DNA of 64,000 nucleotides, taken from Hofstenia miamia. Taxonomy: Eukaryota > Xenacoelomorpha > Acoela. The DNA lies in contig SCFE01000022.1 of NCBI GenBank assembly GCA_004352715.1, positions 2,505,196-2,569,195 of the forward strand. Direction: 5' to 3'. The notes beneath the pieces are model-generated. The model searched no databases. It saw only the letters and a program-made list of their open reading frames with translations, and was not told the DNA's origin. Below are positions 13,009 to 23,229 of the stretch, piece after piece. The translations under genes were made by a program, and so were the position numbers. How positions within the stretch are numbered: position 1 is the first letter of the stretch; every line of letters begins with the position of its first letter.

Positions 13009-13085
13009 TGATTCAGTGGGATTTGAACCCACAATCTTCTGTACATGAGTACAGTACAGATGTGTTTATTTTACACCATGAATCA
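13009..13085 (-). tRNA. tRNA-like sequence (pseudo-tRNA or SINE head)
   Basis: The 77-nt minus-strand sequence folds as a cloverleaf: a 7-bp acceptor stem TGATTCA/TGAATCA (extended outward by further A-T pairs to ~10 bp), a D-arm GTGT-loop-ACAC, and a T-arm GTGGG-TTCAAAT-CCCAC directly followed by the 3' acceptor strand. A B-box match (GGTTCAAATCC) and a near A-box (TGGTGTAAAAT) are present. The anticodon arm is wrong: the 5-bp stem TCTGT/ACAGA closes a 13-nt rather than 7-nt loop, so no anticodon can be assigned. It may be a tRNA pseudogene, an intron-bearing or divergent tRNA, or the promoter head of a SINE. Confidence 0.4.
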
Positions 13086-13435
13086 AAATATAGATCTTGT
13101 ACAAAAAAAACCCGTTTGGTGGAGGATCAAGCAACATTTCAATGTGGCCTTTGACTTCTTATTGAGAAATATAGAGTATTCATTATTAATTAGCAACTTT
13201 TATTATGTTTAACTTAGTGTGACTACCCTAAATTTGTTCAATACTTTATTCATGAGTACGTACTTCATGCAGGAAGAGACCATTGGAATTGCTCTGCTAC
13301 ATTCAGAGAGTTCTTGCTGACTACGAACAATGGCATAGAATGAAAGAATGCAGTGCTCAAAAGGTCTAGAGAATTTGTCTGATGTTTATCTATTTTAAAA
13401 TTTATATTCAGATTTTAAACTTAAAGTTTTAGGTA

Positions 13436-13894
13436 NNNNNNNNNNNNNNNNNNNNNNNNNNNNNNNNNNNNNNNNNNNNNNNNNNNNNNNNNNNNNNNNN
13501 NNNNNNNNNNNNNNNNNNNNNNNNNNNNNNNNNNNNNNNNNNNNNNNNNNNNNNNNNNNNNNNNNNNNNNNNNNNNNNNNNNNNNNNNNNNNNNNNNNNN
13601 NNNNNNNNNNNNNNNNNNNNNNNNNNNNNNNNNNNNNNNNNNNNNNNNNNNNNNNNNNNNNNNNNNNNNNNNNNNNNNNNNNNNNNNNNNNNNNNNNNNN
13701 NNNNNNNNNNNNNNNNNNNNNNNNNNNNNNNNNNNNNNNNNNNNNNNNNNNNNNNNNNNNNNNNNNNNNNNNNNNNNNNNNNNNNNNNNNNNNNNNNNNN
13801 NNNNNNNNNNNNNNNNNNNNNNNNNNNNNNNNNNNNNNNNNNNNNNNNNNNNNNNNNNNNNNNNNNNNNNNNNNNNNNNNNNNNNNNNNNNNNN
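13436..13894. other. Assembly gap, 459 N
   Basis: 459 N, an estimated-size gap. A G-run follows immediately. Confidence 0.99.
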
Positions 13895-14117
13895 GGGGGA
13901 GGAGTTTGAGTTTTTGCTTTGCTTCTTGTCTTCTTTTTAGAATATACCATTATTGTATTTAGCTTTGAGTAATCCTTTGCTGGTTCTTTTCTACTTTTTT
14001 GTGTACTTAAGTAAGGTAGTACTTATTGTAGCATCTGCTACCAAGCATCAACATAGGTTAAATTGTTCTTTTAAACTGTTGCTCCTCATTCTATGCAGGT
14101 AGGGATGTACACATGTC

Positions 14118-15117
14118 NNNNNNNNNNNNNNNNNNNNNNNNNNNNNNNNNNNNNNNNNNNNNNNNNNNNNNNNNNNNNNNNNNNNNNNNNNNNNNNNNNN
14201 NNNNNNNNNNNNNNNNNNNNNNNNNNNNNNNNNNNNNNNNNNNNNNNNNNNNNNNNNNNNNNNNNNNNNNNNNNNNNNNNNNNNNNNNNNNNNNNNNNNN
14301 NNNNNNNNNNNNNNNNNNNNNNNNNNNNNNNNNNNNNNNNNNNNNNNNNNNNNNNNNNNNNNNNNNNNNNNNNNNNNNNNNNNNNNNNNNNNNNNNNNNN
14401 NNNNNNNNNNNNNNNNNNNNNNNNNNNNNNNNNNNNNNNNNNNNNNNNNNNNNNNNNNNNNNNNNNNNNNNNNNNNNNNNNNNNNNNNNNNNNNNNNNNN
14501 NNNNNNNNNNNNNNNNNNNNNNNNNNNNNNNNNNNNNNNNNNNNNNNNNNNNNNNNNNNNNNNNNNNNNNNNNNNNNNNNNNNNNNNNNNNNNNNNNNNN
14601 NNNNNNNNNNNNNNNNNNNNNNNNNNNNNNNNNNNNNNNNNNNNNNNNNNNNNNNNNNNNNNNNNNNNNNNNNNNNNNNNNNNNNNNNNNNNNNNNNNNN
14701 NNNNNNNNNNNNNNNNNNNNNNNNNNNNNNNNNNNNNNNNNNNNNNNNNNNNNNNNNNNNNNNNNNNNNNNNNNNNNNNNNNNNNNNNNNNNNNNNNNNN
14801 NNNNNNNNNNNNNNNNNNNNNNNNNNNNNNNNNNNNNNNNNNNNNNNNNNNNNNNNNNNNNNNNNNNNNNNNNNNNNNNNNNNNNNNNNNNNNNNNNNNN
14901 NNNNNNNNNNNNNNNNNNNNNNNNNNNNNNNNNNNNNNNNNNNNNNNNNNNNNNNNNNNNNNNNNNNNNNNNNNNNNNNNNNNNNNNNNNNNNNNNNNNN
15001 NNNNNNNNNNNNNNNNNNNNNNNNNNNNNNNNNNNNNNNNNNNNNNNNNNNNNNNNNNNNNNNNNNNNNNNNNNNNNNNNNNNNNNNNNNNNNNNNNNNN
15101 NNNNNNNNNNNNNNNNN
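14118..15117. other. Assembly gap, 1000 N
   Basis: Exactly 1000 N; unknown-length gap. Confidence 0.99.
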
Positions 15118-15137
15118 ACCAACCCAATAAAACGCCC

Positions 15138-15185
15138 TTATAATAATCACTTTAGAATTTAGAGGAGACCAATACTTAGAAATCG
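15138..15185 (+). repeat. 48-bp direct repeat, copy 2
   Basis: Near-identical to 11177-11224; lies 20 bases after the start of the contig following the 1000-N gap. Confidence 0.8.
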
Positions 15186-15270
15186 TACAAAAAATATATT
15201 AATGTATGAAAGATTTTCAAAATGCAGAGAATATTAATTGCAAGATAAGTGAATTCAATATTTAGCTTAA

Positions 15271-15290
15271 TAGATAGATAGATAGATATA
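15271..15290 (+). repeat. (GATA)n microsatellite
   Basis: Short run of about five TAGA/GATA units. Confidence 0.85.
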
Positions 15291-15384
15291 TTAAAATTGA
15301 TCCAAAAACATTCACAAAACAACAATTACAACTATGAAGTCTACGTGATGGATCCATAAAATCGTCAGCACCTATATTTCTCAC

Positions 15385-15690
15385 TATTAGCAGTTTTTGG
15401 AGGTAAGCGATCTCGCAATCTTCGTTCTTAATACTCGGTTAGCTCTGGTAATTATATATACAATGGATGGGAAGGTTCTCGAATCTTCTGGAAGAACCAC
15501 TCATCGTGTTGCTCCACACACTGCTTGATACTAAAACTTCGTGTGGTTATTCCCAGTTCGACGGCCTTTCGATGCACTGCTTCAATCTTGTCAAGAATAT
15601 AATTGGGCTCATCTCCCCAGACAGATAATCCATGGGTCAGTCGCGAAATTGCTAAGTACTGATATAGGTAATCAAGATCACCCTACTGTA
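15385..15690 (-). pseudogene. LINE ORF2 C-terminal relic
   Basis: About 95 codons stay open on the minus strand. They contain RLTHGLSVWG, then ILDKIEAVHRKAVE, then FFQKIREPSHPLY, the order of conserved blocks found after the RT domain of CR1/Jockey-like LINEs (L.YGLSVWG... ildki...; ..kI...psHPLy). A stop (TAG) closes the frame upstream, and the RT proper cannot be followed reliably beyond 15700. The 152-codon plus-strand frame over the region is its antisense shadow. Confidence 0.6.
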
Positions 15691-16145
15691 CGAGAAAGAT
15701 CGAAGGCGACGAATCTGGTAGAAGGCACAGAATGCACTTTAACCCTCCTTTCAGTATGCATTTTAAAGGATAAGTCAGAACATATGAATCCCAATATCAA
15801 TTATCGTTCAACTTGCGCAATTCCAAGTACTGGCCCGACATCCAGATCACTTGACCCTGAAACGGATAAGCATCTCTTTCGACTTGGAGGTGTTAGGATA
15901 AAGATTCCTCAATGCAAACTCTTCGACCAAATGCGGTATGACCACTGGGCAGTTGTTGCTTTTAATTTCTTAATGTACAATAAAATTCAATATTTGTGAT
16001 TTAAGTATTGGTATCTTGTCACTCTCAAGGAAATTTGCAATTTGAAACATTGCAAATAATTTTTATTTAATTGATTTATTCAGTAATATTTTCCCACTAA
16101 AGTTTTGTATTTGAATATCGAGTTAGAATCACAGCCCCATCAAGT

Positions 16146-16395
16146 NNNNNNNNNNNNNNNNNNNNNNNNNNNNNNNNNNNNNNNNNNNNNNNNNNNNNNN
16201 NNNNNNNNNNNNNNNNNNNNNNNNNNNNNNNNNNNNNNNNNNNNNNNNNNNNNNNNNNNNNNNNNNNNNNNNNNNNNNNNNNNNNNNNNNNNNNNNNNNN
16301 NNNNNNNNNNNNNNNNNNNNNNNNNNNNNNNNNNNNNNNNNNNNNNNNNNNNNNNNNNNNNNNNNNNNNNNNNNNNNNNNNNNNNNNNNNNNNNN
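16146..16395. other. Assembly gap, 250 N
   Basis: 250 N, estimated-size gap. Confidence 0.99.
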
Positions 16396-16513
16396 ACTAC
16401 AATTAATACGTCTATTATTTGAAAATATAACACATTGTCGCTTCAATTTCCCTTAAAGGACTAAAACACGGAGACTTCACATATTTTTCGGCCTATAGAG
16501 GGCAGATCAAATC

Positions 16514-16536
16514 GATATATATATATATATATATAA
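16514..16536 (+). repeat. (AT)n microsatellite
   Basis: Simple AT dinucleotide run. Confidence 0.9.
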
Positions 16537-16539
16537 ACT

Positions 16540-17390
16540 TCATTATAAATAAGATTATTCAATGCTTACAATGTATATCTTGTTTTTGTTATAAATATTT
16601 ATGCATGCAAATAGAGGTTTGCTAAAAAATACTACATATACCTTTACATCATTTTGCAATGTATATCTTTGATTGGCTAGTGTAATTAACGTTGGTCATT
16701 GTCATGATTGAATTTAATAATAACAGCCTGTAAATCATTAAATTTTGCCCCCTCCCTTCCTCCAAATGTAAATCCTGGGTATACCGCTGGGTACAGATGT
16801 GGATGACATACAATGCTTAGAATTTGTAAGAGAATTATCCAAATATACTTTTAAAATACAGAGTATATTAGCAAAAATATACGTGAATTCAATAATATAG
16901 TCAAGTGCTAAAAATTCTAGGCAATGTCAGACTGCTTATACATATAATTTACAATATGATTTTGGTATTCGCAATTCTAGGTATTTGTTCCTTGCCATTT
17001 GTAAAGTGATTATGATTACCAATTTGAAATATAACGCGCTATTTTCAATTAGTAGATAATGCTATATTCTTTTTCATTAATTCAAATAATAAATTATAAA
17101 TTCAGTAGTTTGATATGTAATTTAGCTTGTATTTGAATATCGAGCTTCAGTACAGTCACAACTTTTTAAATTGATATTCGCGAGCAGATTGTTTTAAAAA
17201 AACAACTTTAATAAATATGCATCAATGCGATAAATTGCCAATTACAATAATTTGTAGGAATCCAAATTTTACATTGTATTTTCATTAAATTAGCATTAGT
17301 TGACTGGTGCTAGTTGTACTGTCAATATAAGTAACGTTATTTTTTGAGGGAAAATGTTTTCGAATTTATAATAAATTAGAAAGACATAAT
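16540..17390. other. Non-coding AT-rich stretch
   Basis: Nothing recognised. A few short words (e.g. TGTATTTGAATATCGAG near 16107 and 17130) recur, hinting at an old dispersed repeat. Confidence 0.45.
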
Positions 17391-17394
17391 ACTT

Positions 17395-18170
17395 GCTTGC
17401 AGGAGTGACTGTCTGCAGTTGTTTTGGCACTGATTCAACCAATTTCTTGCTGCTTTTCTGAAGTCACTAGTATGAATTGTTTTGTATCCTAAATCGTTTT
17501 TATGAGAGTCCAGAGATTTTCACATGAGCTTAGCCCTATTTTTCTGCTAAATTTTCAAGGGGTTGATACAGCCCAAATAAAAGTGAGGACTTTTCAATAT
17601 CATGCTTTCTGAGTTGACAAAAGCTGATTAATGTATTCAGCGGAGGAAATATCGCAAGAACAATTAAATGCGAAATTTATTGTTTTGTCATAAAGCTTAT
17701 TCAAAGAGTAATAATAAATTTTTGCGGGACCTCTTCAATTAGTTGCACTGTTATTACCTTGAATTCAGCAGTTTTAATTATGATTGAATTTGTAGCTTCT
17801 AACATCAGTGTTTCCTGTCATGATCTAAAATTTTAATAAACTTCTAAAATTTTAATCTGCTTCACTCCTAATAATGTAGAATTATAAGTTGGAAATGAAA
17901 GGCTGCCTTTGGAATGTTCTTCTAAATGCAATGTCATTCTCAATCATCTTCTAAAAATAGATCAAATTGTGCCAAACGCTCAATACATTCATAGAAATTT
18001 TGATTTTGATTGGTGTTTATTATATTTTCACATCTAAAAAGTAATCCACCTGTGCAAACATTCTACAGCTACAACTCTTAGTAAGACATATACGTGGTTT
18101 TCATCAAACCATAGAAGAGCATTTCTTTAATTAGATAGGTATTTAAAATTAGAATTACGGACATGGGGGG
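17395..18170 (-). pseudogene. Tc1/mariner-like transposase relic
   Basis: Minus-strand frames contain CENLWTLIK followed at the right distance by SEKQQEI and an ...AKTTA segment. This resembles the 'NPIENLW' DDE/D region and C-terminal helix of Tc1-like transposases. Further upstream a 'WFDENHVYV' stretch resembles the second catalytic aspartate block. Many stops and frameshifts occur; no inverted terminal repeats were identified. The assignment rests on motif order alone. Confidence 0.4.
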
Positions 18171-18518
18171 TAGTTTCTTTGGTTGATAAAAAATTTACCA
18201 AAAACCGAGCCCTATTTTGATAATCTAGATGAATTTTAGATTTGGAAATTTTGGGCTTTAAAATGAAATTTGGTTTTACTTAATTCTCAAGAAATAGTCG
18301 TAGTTATAGTGCTAATTTTACTATAAAGTTGTTATATGTAAATTCAAACAACTACCAAAAAATGTTGATATTTTGTCACTTACATGGCCTTGGGCCATGC
18401 GCTAATACAGCGATCATCAATCCTCTTCGCACATTCGAAAAGATTTTTGCTCTGTTAAATCATTTACAGGAGGAACACTGCACCAGATCGATATTTCAAC
18501 TATAAATCCTTCGCCACT

Positions 18519-18932
18519 ATAGAATAGGGTGGAGTGACAAATTTTTTGAAATTAAAAAATGTGTAGTTTTTAAAACCTTACAAATTTTCTAAAAAATTGT
18601 TTTGTGGAGGTTTCAAATAAAAAGCGATTACTTAAATGTTCGCAATTTACAAGGAAACTTTCAGCGCTTATCATGAGAAGGGAAATGAGGAAACGTTATC
18701 AAAGTTTATATGGGTTTTCTTAGTTTTTCAAACCGCTACAAAATAGTGTGCAACATGACGCCATGGCTATAATATCGAATTGATTTTTGAAAAAATTTTA
18801 TTAAAGTGTTGCTCATTGAAAAGGACGGGCATCCCCCACAAACCAATTTTTACTAGAGTTTTAGACCATTTGTCGGGTTTAAAAAACTACACTTTTTTAT
18901 TTCAAAAAAAAATTTTCACTTCACCATAAAAG
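18519..18932. repeat. Foldback element with ~55-bp inverted ends (candidate MITE)
   Basis: About 18525-18580 and 18875-18932 are imperfect inverted repeats. Each arm reads GGTGnAGTGA...TTTTTTGAAAT..AAAAA..TGTAGTTTTT from the outside. The ~410-bp unit has no coding capacity. Target duplications were not resolved, so the family is unknown. Confidence 0.55.
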
Positions 18933-19164
18933 TAGATCGTTTTGTGGATATCTTCTTCTAAAACCTTTTAATTACTTGTCTCTCGAGGGAATTTCGCTGT
19001 TGGGAAAGATTACCGCAATTCAGAATAATATAATAATAATAGACTATGAGGCCTGTGAAGAAAAAAACACTACAGGAATTTAGCAGAAGCAGGATTAAAA
19101 AACTATTGACGGGCGTCAACGCGAGTAGAGTGGGAATTCGAGAACGTTATAAAATCAAATGGAT

Positions 19165-19646
19165 GAAGATCTAGATTTTGCGTCAGTAACCGATTGAACA
19201 GGAAGAGATCACAAACATGAAAGTGGAGTGGCATTTAGGAGGGTGGCGAATTTCAGCAGAGCATCTTTTTAGAACAGTTCCATAGAGTGGAACAAGCCAC
19301 AGAGAGCTACTAACAGGGGAAGCATAGAGACGGATAACACGAGGAATGAACTTGAACAATGACGTTTTCACAGCAGATGAGGTATTAAAAGGAAAGAGGG
19401 CAGAGAGTGAGCAATTAACTTTATGGAGAAGCAAAGACACAAGTCCATTCCAATTCAAGTTTGCAGAGAGTTGAACTTCAGGGTGAGTATGATGGAGAGA
19501 TACGTGCGCTGGGAGGCAGATCCGATTATGGATATACCACATATCTTGGTTAGGCTAAGATCAAAATGGTTAACGGAATGCCAAGTGGACAATGGCGCAA
19601 GATCGGATTGAAAAAAACGCCAATGGGAAAAATTGCTGTGTAGTCG
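19165..19646 (-). pseudogene. LINE RT relic, 3' half (interrupted by hAT)
   Basis: The minus strand keeps the region after the RT catalytic site: NLNWNGLVS (like 'dLsWn..i..'), a block like 'ENVI', and ASPVSSSLW, equivalent to the 'YaSpVW' block of Jockey/RTE-like LINEs. Frameshifts are frequent. The sequence continues, after removal of the hAT element at 19655-20688 and one target copy, into RT blocks at 20697-21075. The interruption falls in the YVDYT-like version of the catalytic YADDT motif. Confidence 0.65.
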
Positions 19647-19654
19647 ACATACAG
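19647..19654 (+). repeat. Left 8-bp target site duplication of hAT element
   Basis: ACATACAG, identical to 20689-20696. Confidence 0.95.
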
Positions 19655-20688
19655 CAAGGTTGTTATATTAAACAGTTTTTTTCCGAAATGTGTTTAAAAC
19701 ACGTTTTTTTCCGAATTATACTGTTTTTTTGTTTTTTATTGTTTTTTTCCTACTTCGGGTCCCTGAACGAGCTGAAACGAAAACAAGTTAGAGACAAATG
19801 TCTTAAATTGCGATGGAATGCATTCAATGGAATGAATATAATTGTTATAAGTGTCACTTATTCAGCTGGCGATAGAGGAAAGCTATTTTTCCAGCTTTCT
19901 CTGCACCAAGATGCGCCCTGAGCTTCCCATATGTAAACCCCAAAGTCGAAAATAGTCTTTCCAGGCCAGCTGAACTGATGGCTGCGCCAACCAACGAAAT
20001 TGCAAATCCTGATAATTCCTTGGGAAATCCCAGACGGACCCCCGTTTTCCACCAAGCAATTGGCGAAACCGAAGCATAAGTTGATTCAAATAGTGATTTG
20101 CAGAATGGCTCCTCTTGAGCAATGAAAGCCATAACATGCGGTGAGGCTTCCGGGCACGATGACTTAATGTATTCGAGTCCTTTCTGCATTTCTTGAACCG
20201 TGAGCTCGCGTCCCTGGTATCTGTGATCTAGAATGTTTGCAGCCAGTACCGGTGGAGATAAGGCTTCGTTCATTCGTTGTACGACAAACTCTTTGTAACC
20301 ACCTGGACATTCATTCAACATTTTNGCTGCTCCTTCAGTTGTTGGCCCGGCTCTCTTTCTTTTACAGTCCTCATGATGGAGTTTCATTCGAGCCACAAGA
20401 CTCGCGATGCTCTTTTTGCATATTTGGCATTCGGCTCTAGTTGACCCGTTGGCCAATGTCACTTCATCGAAATGTTTCCATATCTCGTCCTTGGTGCGAG
20501 GCATTTCAAATCTGAAAAAAAAACAAATTTCAAGCGTACCCCCTGATACGATAGTTTAAAAACTTCTAGAAGTTACGTCGTCTGCTAATTTAAAAAAACA
20601 TTTAAAAAAACAGTGTTTTTTTCAAAGTGTTTTAAACACTGTTTTTTTCGTCTGTTTAAAACACGTTTAAAACACCATAACAACCTTG
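19655..20688 (-). mobile_element. hAT-family element, 1034 bp, internally deleted
   Basis: Ends are CAAGGTTGTTAT and ATAACAACCTTG (12-bp terminal inverted repeats), flanked by a perfect 8-bp duplication ACATACAG, the hAT signature. Subterminal regions carry multiple copies of GTTTAAAAC-type palindromic words (e.g. 19690-19710, 20625-20670), likely transposase-binding repeats. The sole ORF (19854-20504) fuses the transposase N-terminal zinc finger to its C-terminal dimerisation domain. The catalytic core is missing, so the element is non-autonomous. It is inserted into a LINE RT relic and is therefore younger than it. Confidence 0.93.
19854..20504 (-). CDS. BED zinc finger + hAT dimerisation domain mini-transposase
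   Basis: 216 codons, open throughout, with one ambiguous base (N at 20325, residue 60). Residues ~5-50 form a BED-type zinc finger (CQIC at 26-29, HHEDC at 43-47), the DNA-binding part of hAT transposases. Residues ~82-100 match the block before the C-terminal domain (SPPVLAANILDHRY). Residues ~148-212 are the hAT dimerisation domain (PIAWWKT ... SSAGLERLFSTLG). A full hAT transposase is about 600-700 residues; the RNase H-like DDE core and its insertion domain are absent. Known internally deleted transposases of this kind can act as repressors or be domesticated; here that is inference. The start is the first ATG, placed just before the BED domain. Confidence 0.85.
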   Translation of the reverse strand: MPRTKDEIWKHFDEVTLANGSTRAECQICKKSIASLVARMKLHHEDCKRKRAGPTTEGAXKMLNECPGGYKEFVVQRMNEALSPPVLAANILDHRYQGRELTVQEMQKGLEYIKSSCPEASPHVMAFIAQEEPFCKSLFESTYASVSPIAWWKTGVRLGFPKELSGFAISLVGAAISSAGLERLFSTLGFTYGKLRAHLGAEKAGKIAFLYRQLNK

Positions 20689-20696
20689 ACATACAG
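20689..20696 (+). repeat. Right 8-bp target site duplication of hAT element
   Basis: ACATACAG, identical to 19647-19654. Confidence 0.95.
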
Positions 20697-21075
20697 TAAG
20701 AAGGATTAGTTTAAAACATATTGAGTGAAGTCGTTAATGGCAACAAGTAAGAAAAGAACAGCAAAAACCACATTGAGTGGCGCCACTAGTTTCAAGAGCA
20801 GAATTGATACATGGATTGATTTTGACACACTGAAGACGGTTGGTCAGATAACACTGGAAAAATTCAAAGAAATCCGCATCAAAGCTAAATAAACATAACT
20901 TTTTCAAGAACTATAGAATGATGGAGCTTTAGTAATATCAAGAAGAATAATGCTAACAGGATTATTACGATCTGAGTGAAGATAGCACTTTTCGATCAGA
21001 TTGAGCAAGTTTGTGATGATTGAACGACTCGAAAGGTTACCATGCTGAGAAGAGAAGCTGCGATGACAAATTTTA
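20697..21075 (-). pseudogene. LINE RT relic, 5' half
   Basis: Reading the minus strand from ~21070 gives QHGNLSSRSIITNLLNLIE and then IILLDITKA, the 'QhGF..grSt.tnLl...' and 'vd.I.LDfsKAFD' blocks of LINE RT. A frame change leads to YLTNRLQ, ETSGATQCGF ('SGVPQGs'-like) and AINDF. The next expected block, YADDT, is reached across the hAT insertion at 19655-20688. Dead copy. Confidence 0.65.
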
Positions 21076-21219
21076 TGAAATGTTTATTTATTTTATGATT
21101 TATAAATTGAATCCTGGGAATGCTTAATAATGACATACACATTTTGTTTAACAAATTTGTTTAAAGTTTTTTAACGTTTCATTTTCTATGTTTAGAATCA
21201 ATTTGTTTCAAGAATTTTA

Positions 21220-21375
21220 ATGACTGTTGATTTTTTCTCTGTCATCTTACCAACTTACAATGAAGTAGAAAACTTACCTTTGATGGTTTGCTTAATAAAT
21301 CGTGCATTTCAAAAGATTCCAAATTCTAAATATGAAATTATCGTTGTTGACGATGGTAGTACCGATGGCACTCAG
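21220..21375 (+). CDS. DPM1: DPM1 copy A, exon 1 (N-terminal GT2 domain)
   Basis: DPM1 transfers mannose from GDP-mannose to dolichyl phosphate at the ER membrane, feeding N-glycosylation, GPI-anchor synthesis and O-mannosylation. These 52 codons hold the start of the GT2 fold: [16 protein letters not shown] and [14 protein letters not shown], with the first nucleotide-binding aspartates. The exon ends phase 0 at CAG followed by GTTGGG donor. ATG 21220 is the only start before the conserved SVILPTYNE block; an upstream leader exon is possible because the predicted N-terminus is shorter than in mammals. Its continuation is exon 2 at 25369. No second copy of this exon is visible; in the inverted copy its place falls into the gap at 61328-62327. 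Confidence 0.85.
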
Positions 21376-22060
21376 GTTGGGTTAGTTTTAATTATTTTAT
21401 TATTTTTCTATAATAAAAGCTTGTGTAAATATAATTAGTATTTTGATATATAATGATTTTTTTGACCAGAAACAACAAATTTGAAAAAATAATGTTATCA
21501 AGATCCGCAGCCTTTGCACTTTGTACACAAAATACACGCATACTTTCGCGTTGTACAAACACATTTTTATCAAAAAAACGTTTATTTCAACAATCAACAA
21601 TTATGCTAGAAATTACAACTTAAAAATCGCGAGAAAGCTTGATTTACTTTAGAATGAATTTTTAATCCAGATTTTTCGTTTACTGTGATAGTTCAACTAG
21701 TGTTGGCAGGTTACTACATAGTAGTAAATATATTTACTAGTAACTTAATTTCAGCTTACCGCTACAGGTTACCGGGGGTAAGTAGTAATAACTTTTTTCA
21801 AGTGACTGGTGAGATCCTGTGTCAGAGTCACTACGTAGTGGCAGCTAATCAAGTAACATTATCTTGCGTTTTCGCTTTTGCATGCATTAATACTGTCATA
21901 CAAACAATGAGCTACTGATTGGCACGTACTTGATAGACAAATCTACCAATAATTATAGGAATGCAGGACAGGTTACTAGTAAGTTACTGGTGAGTTACAT
22001 GCCTAGTAAGTTACCAGTAACCAGTTCCAATTTTACTGCAATTTGCGAACAAATCAAATG

Positions 22061-22121
<61 letters not shown>

Positions 22122-22500
22122 CTCATATATATTACTAATAATGAATTATTTCTCCCTACACCTCACTTATTAGGATGGCTAACACACTTATTGCCCCGTA
22201 GATCAGTCGGTGAGGCGAGTTTTGAATACAGGATGATGCACTGTTAACTGTTCCAATTTGAATAGGAAACACTTCTTTAATTTTGTAGTGGAGTGATTTC
22301 TAGAAATGTCTTACTTCTTAGACTTTAATAAATCCTATCAGAAAATTTAGGCCAATCCCTGCTCAGATTGAATCCGCTCCAACCCACTTAATTCCGATTC
22401 GGCATATTTTTATCAGATTTTTTAAGAAGTTTTCTACAATTTTGCGGCTTGCTATATCAAAGTAAGGTATTTTAGAATAGAAACCATCAATACAATCTCG
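21376..22500 (+). other. DPM1 copy A intron 1, 5' part; repeat-rich
   Basis: Intron sequence. 21690-22035 is dense in short GTTAC/CTAGTAA words in both orientations, resembling a small foldback or MITE. 22062-22125 is a long (AT)n run. No gene recognised. Confidence 0.5.
22062..22125 (+). repeat. (AT)n microsatellite
   Basis: About 60 bases of AT/TA dinucleotide repeats; open frames through it are artefacts. Confidence 0.95.
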
Positions 22501-22534
22501 GCATTGAATTGGAAATTCTAAATTTAATTCTTCA

Positions 22535-23202
22535 AGAGTATATGATACTAATATACAATTTCAAAACGTTAAANTCAGTATTTTTTAAGTTATATTTTGG
22601 TGGAATAAATGGTTTAATAATTTTATCAAGTTCTTTTGATAAATTATATGTACTGTTGTTGACTGAACTTAGAACTGGTCTCGTTGGTGGTTGTTCTTTG
22701 CATTTGTGTATTTTTGGTAAACCATATAATCTTGCTGGTATACTTCCCGTTGTTCGACATTTTTCATAAAATTCTTTTGATATTTGCTTTCGTTGTAATA
22801 AAGATTTTAATGAATTATTAATTCTTTCTTCTTCTTTAATAAAAGATTTAGTTATATATTGGTTTTTCAGTTCTTCAAATTTGCTTGTGTCGTCTAATAT
22901 TTCATTCATTTTAGAAACATAGTAGTTTCTATCACATATTAACGTGCCGTTGCCTTTATCAAAACGATTTATATATATAGTTTTGTCTTTTGATAGGTTT
23001 CTTAATGCATTTGTTTCGTTTTTACGTTGTTAGGAATTTTAATCTTTGTGTTTACATAGTTATATAACTTTTTTATTTCAAATTTATATTCTTCTTCTTC
23101 ATGTTTATTGAATTTAGATTGTTTACATAAGTTTTCGAAGAAAACTTCTGTTGATACTTTTGTATTAAGGATGTTTGGTGAAGACATCAATGACATTTTC
23201 AT
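22535..23202 (-). pseudogene. Penelope-like element RT, 5' part
   Basis: Minus-strand frame begins at 23202 (ATG) and shifts frame near 23025. It then continues with IYINRFDKGNGTLI ('DKG' block), a Y..KM..iL.D segment, and RLYGLPKIHK followed by RPVLSSVN. These are the characteristic blocks at the start of Penelope-like RT domains. The catalytic YxDD region is not present; the frame ends near an ambiguous base at 22574. The first ~66 codons are repeated in the inverted copy at 61106-61306. The element lies antisense in DPM1 intron 1. Confidence 0.8.
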
Positions 23203-23229
23203 TCCATATATATATATATATATATATTC

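Noticed and set aside
15541-15999. 152-codon plus-strand frame
   Set aside because: Antisense to the LINE C-terminal relic, whose minus-strand motifs are recognisable.
22320-22500. Penelope RT catalytic part downstream of 22535
   Set aside because: Minus-strand frames there do not show the expected YxDD or GIY-YIG blocks.
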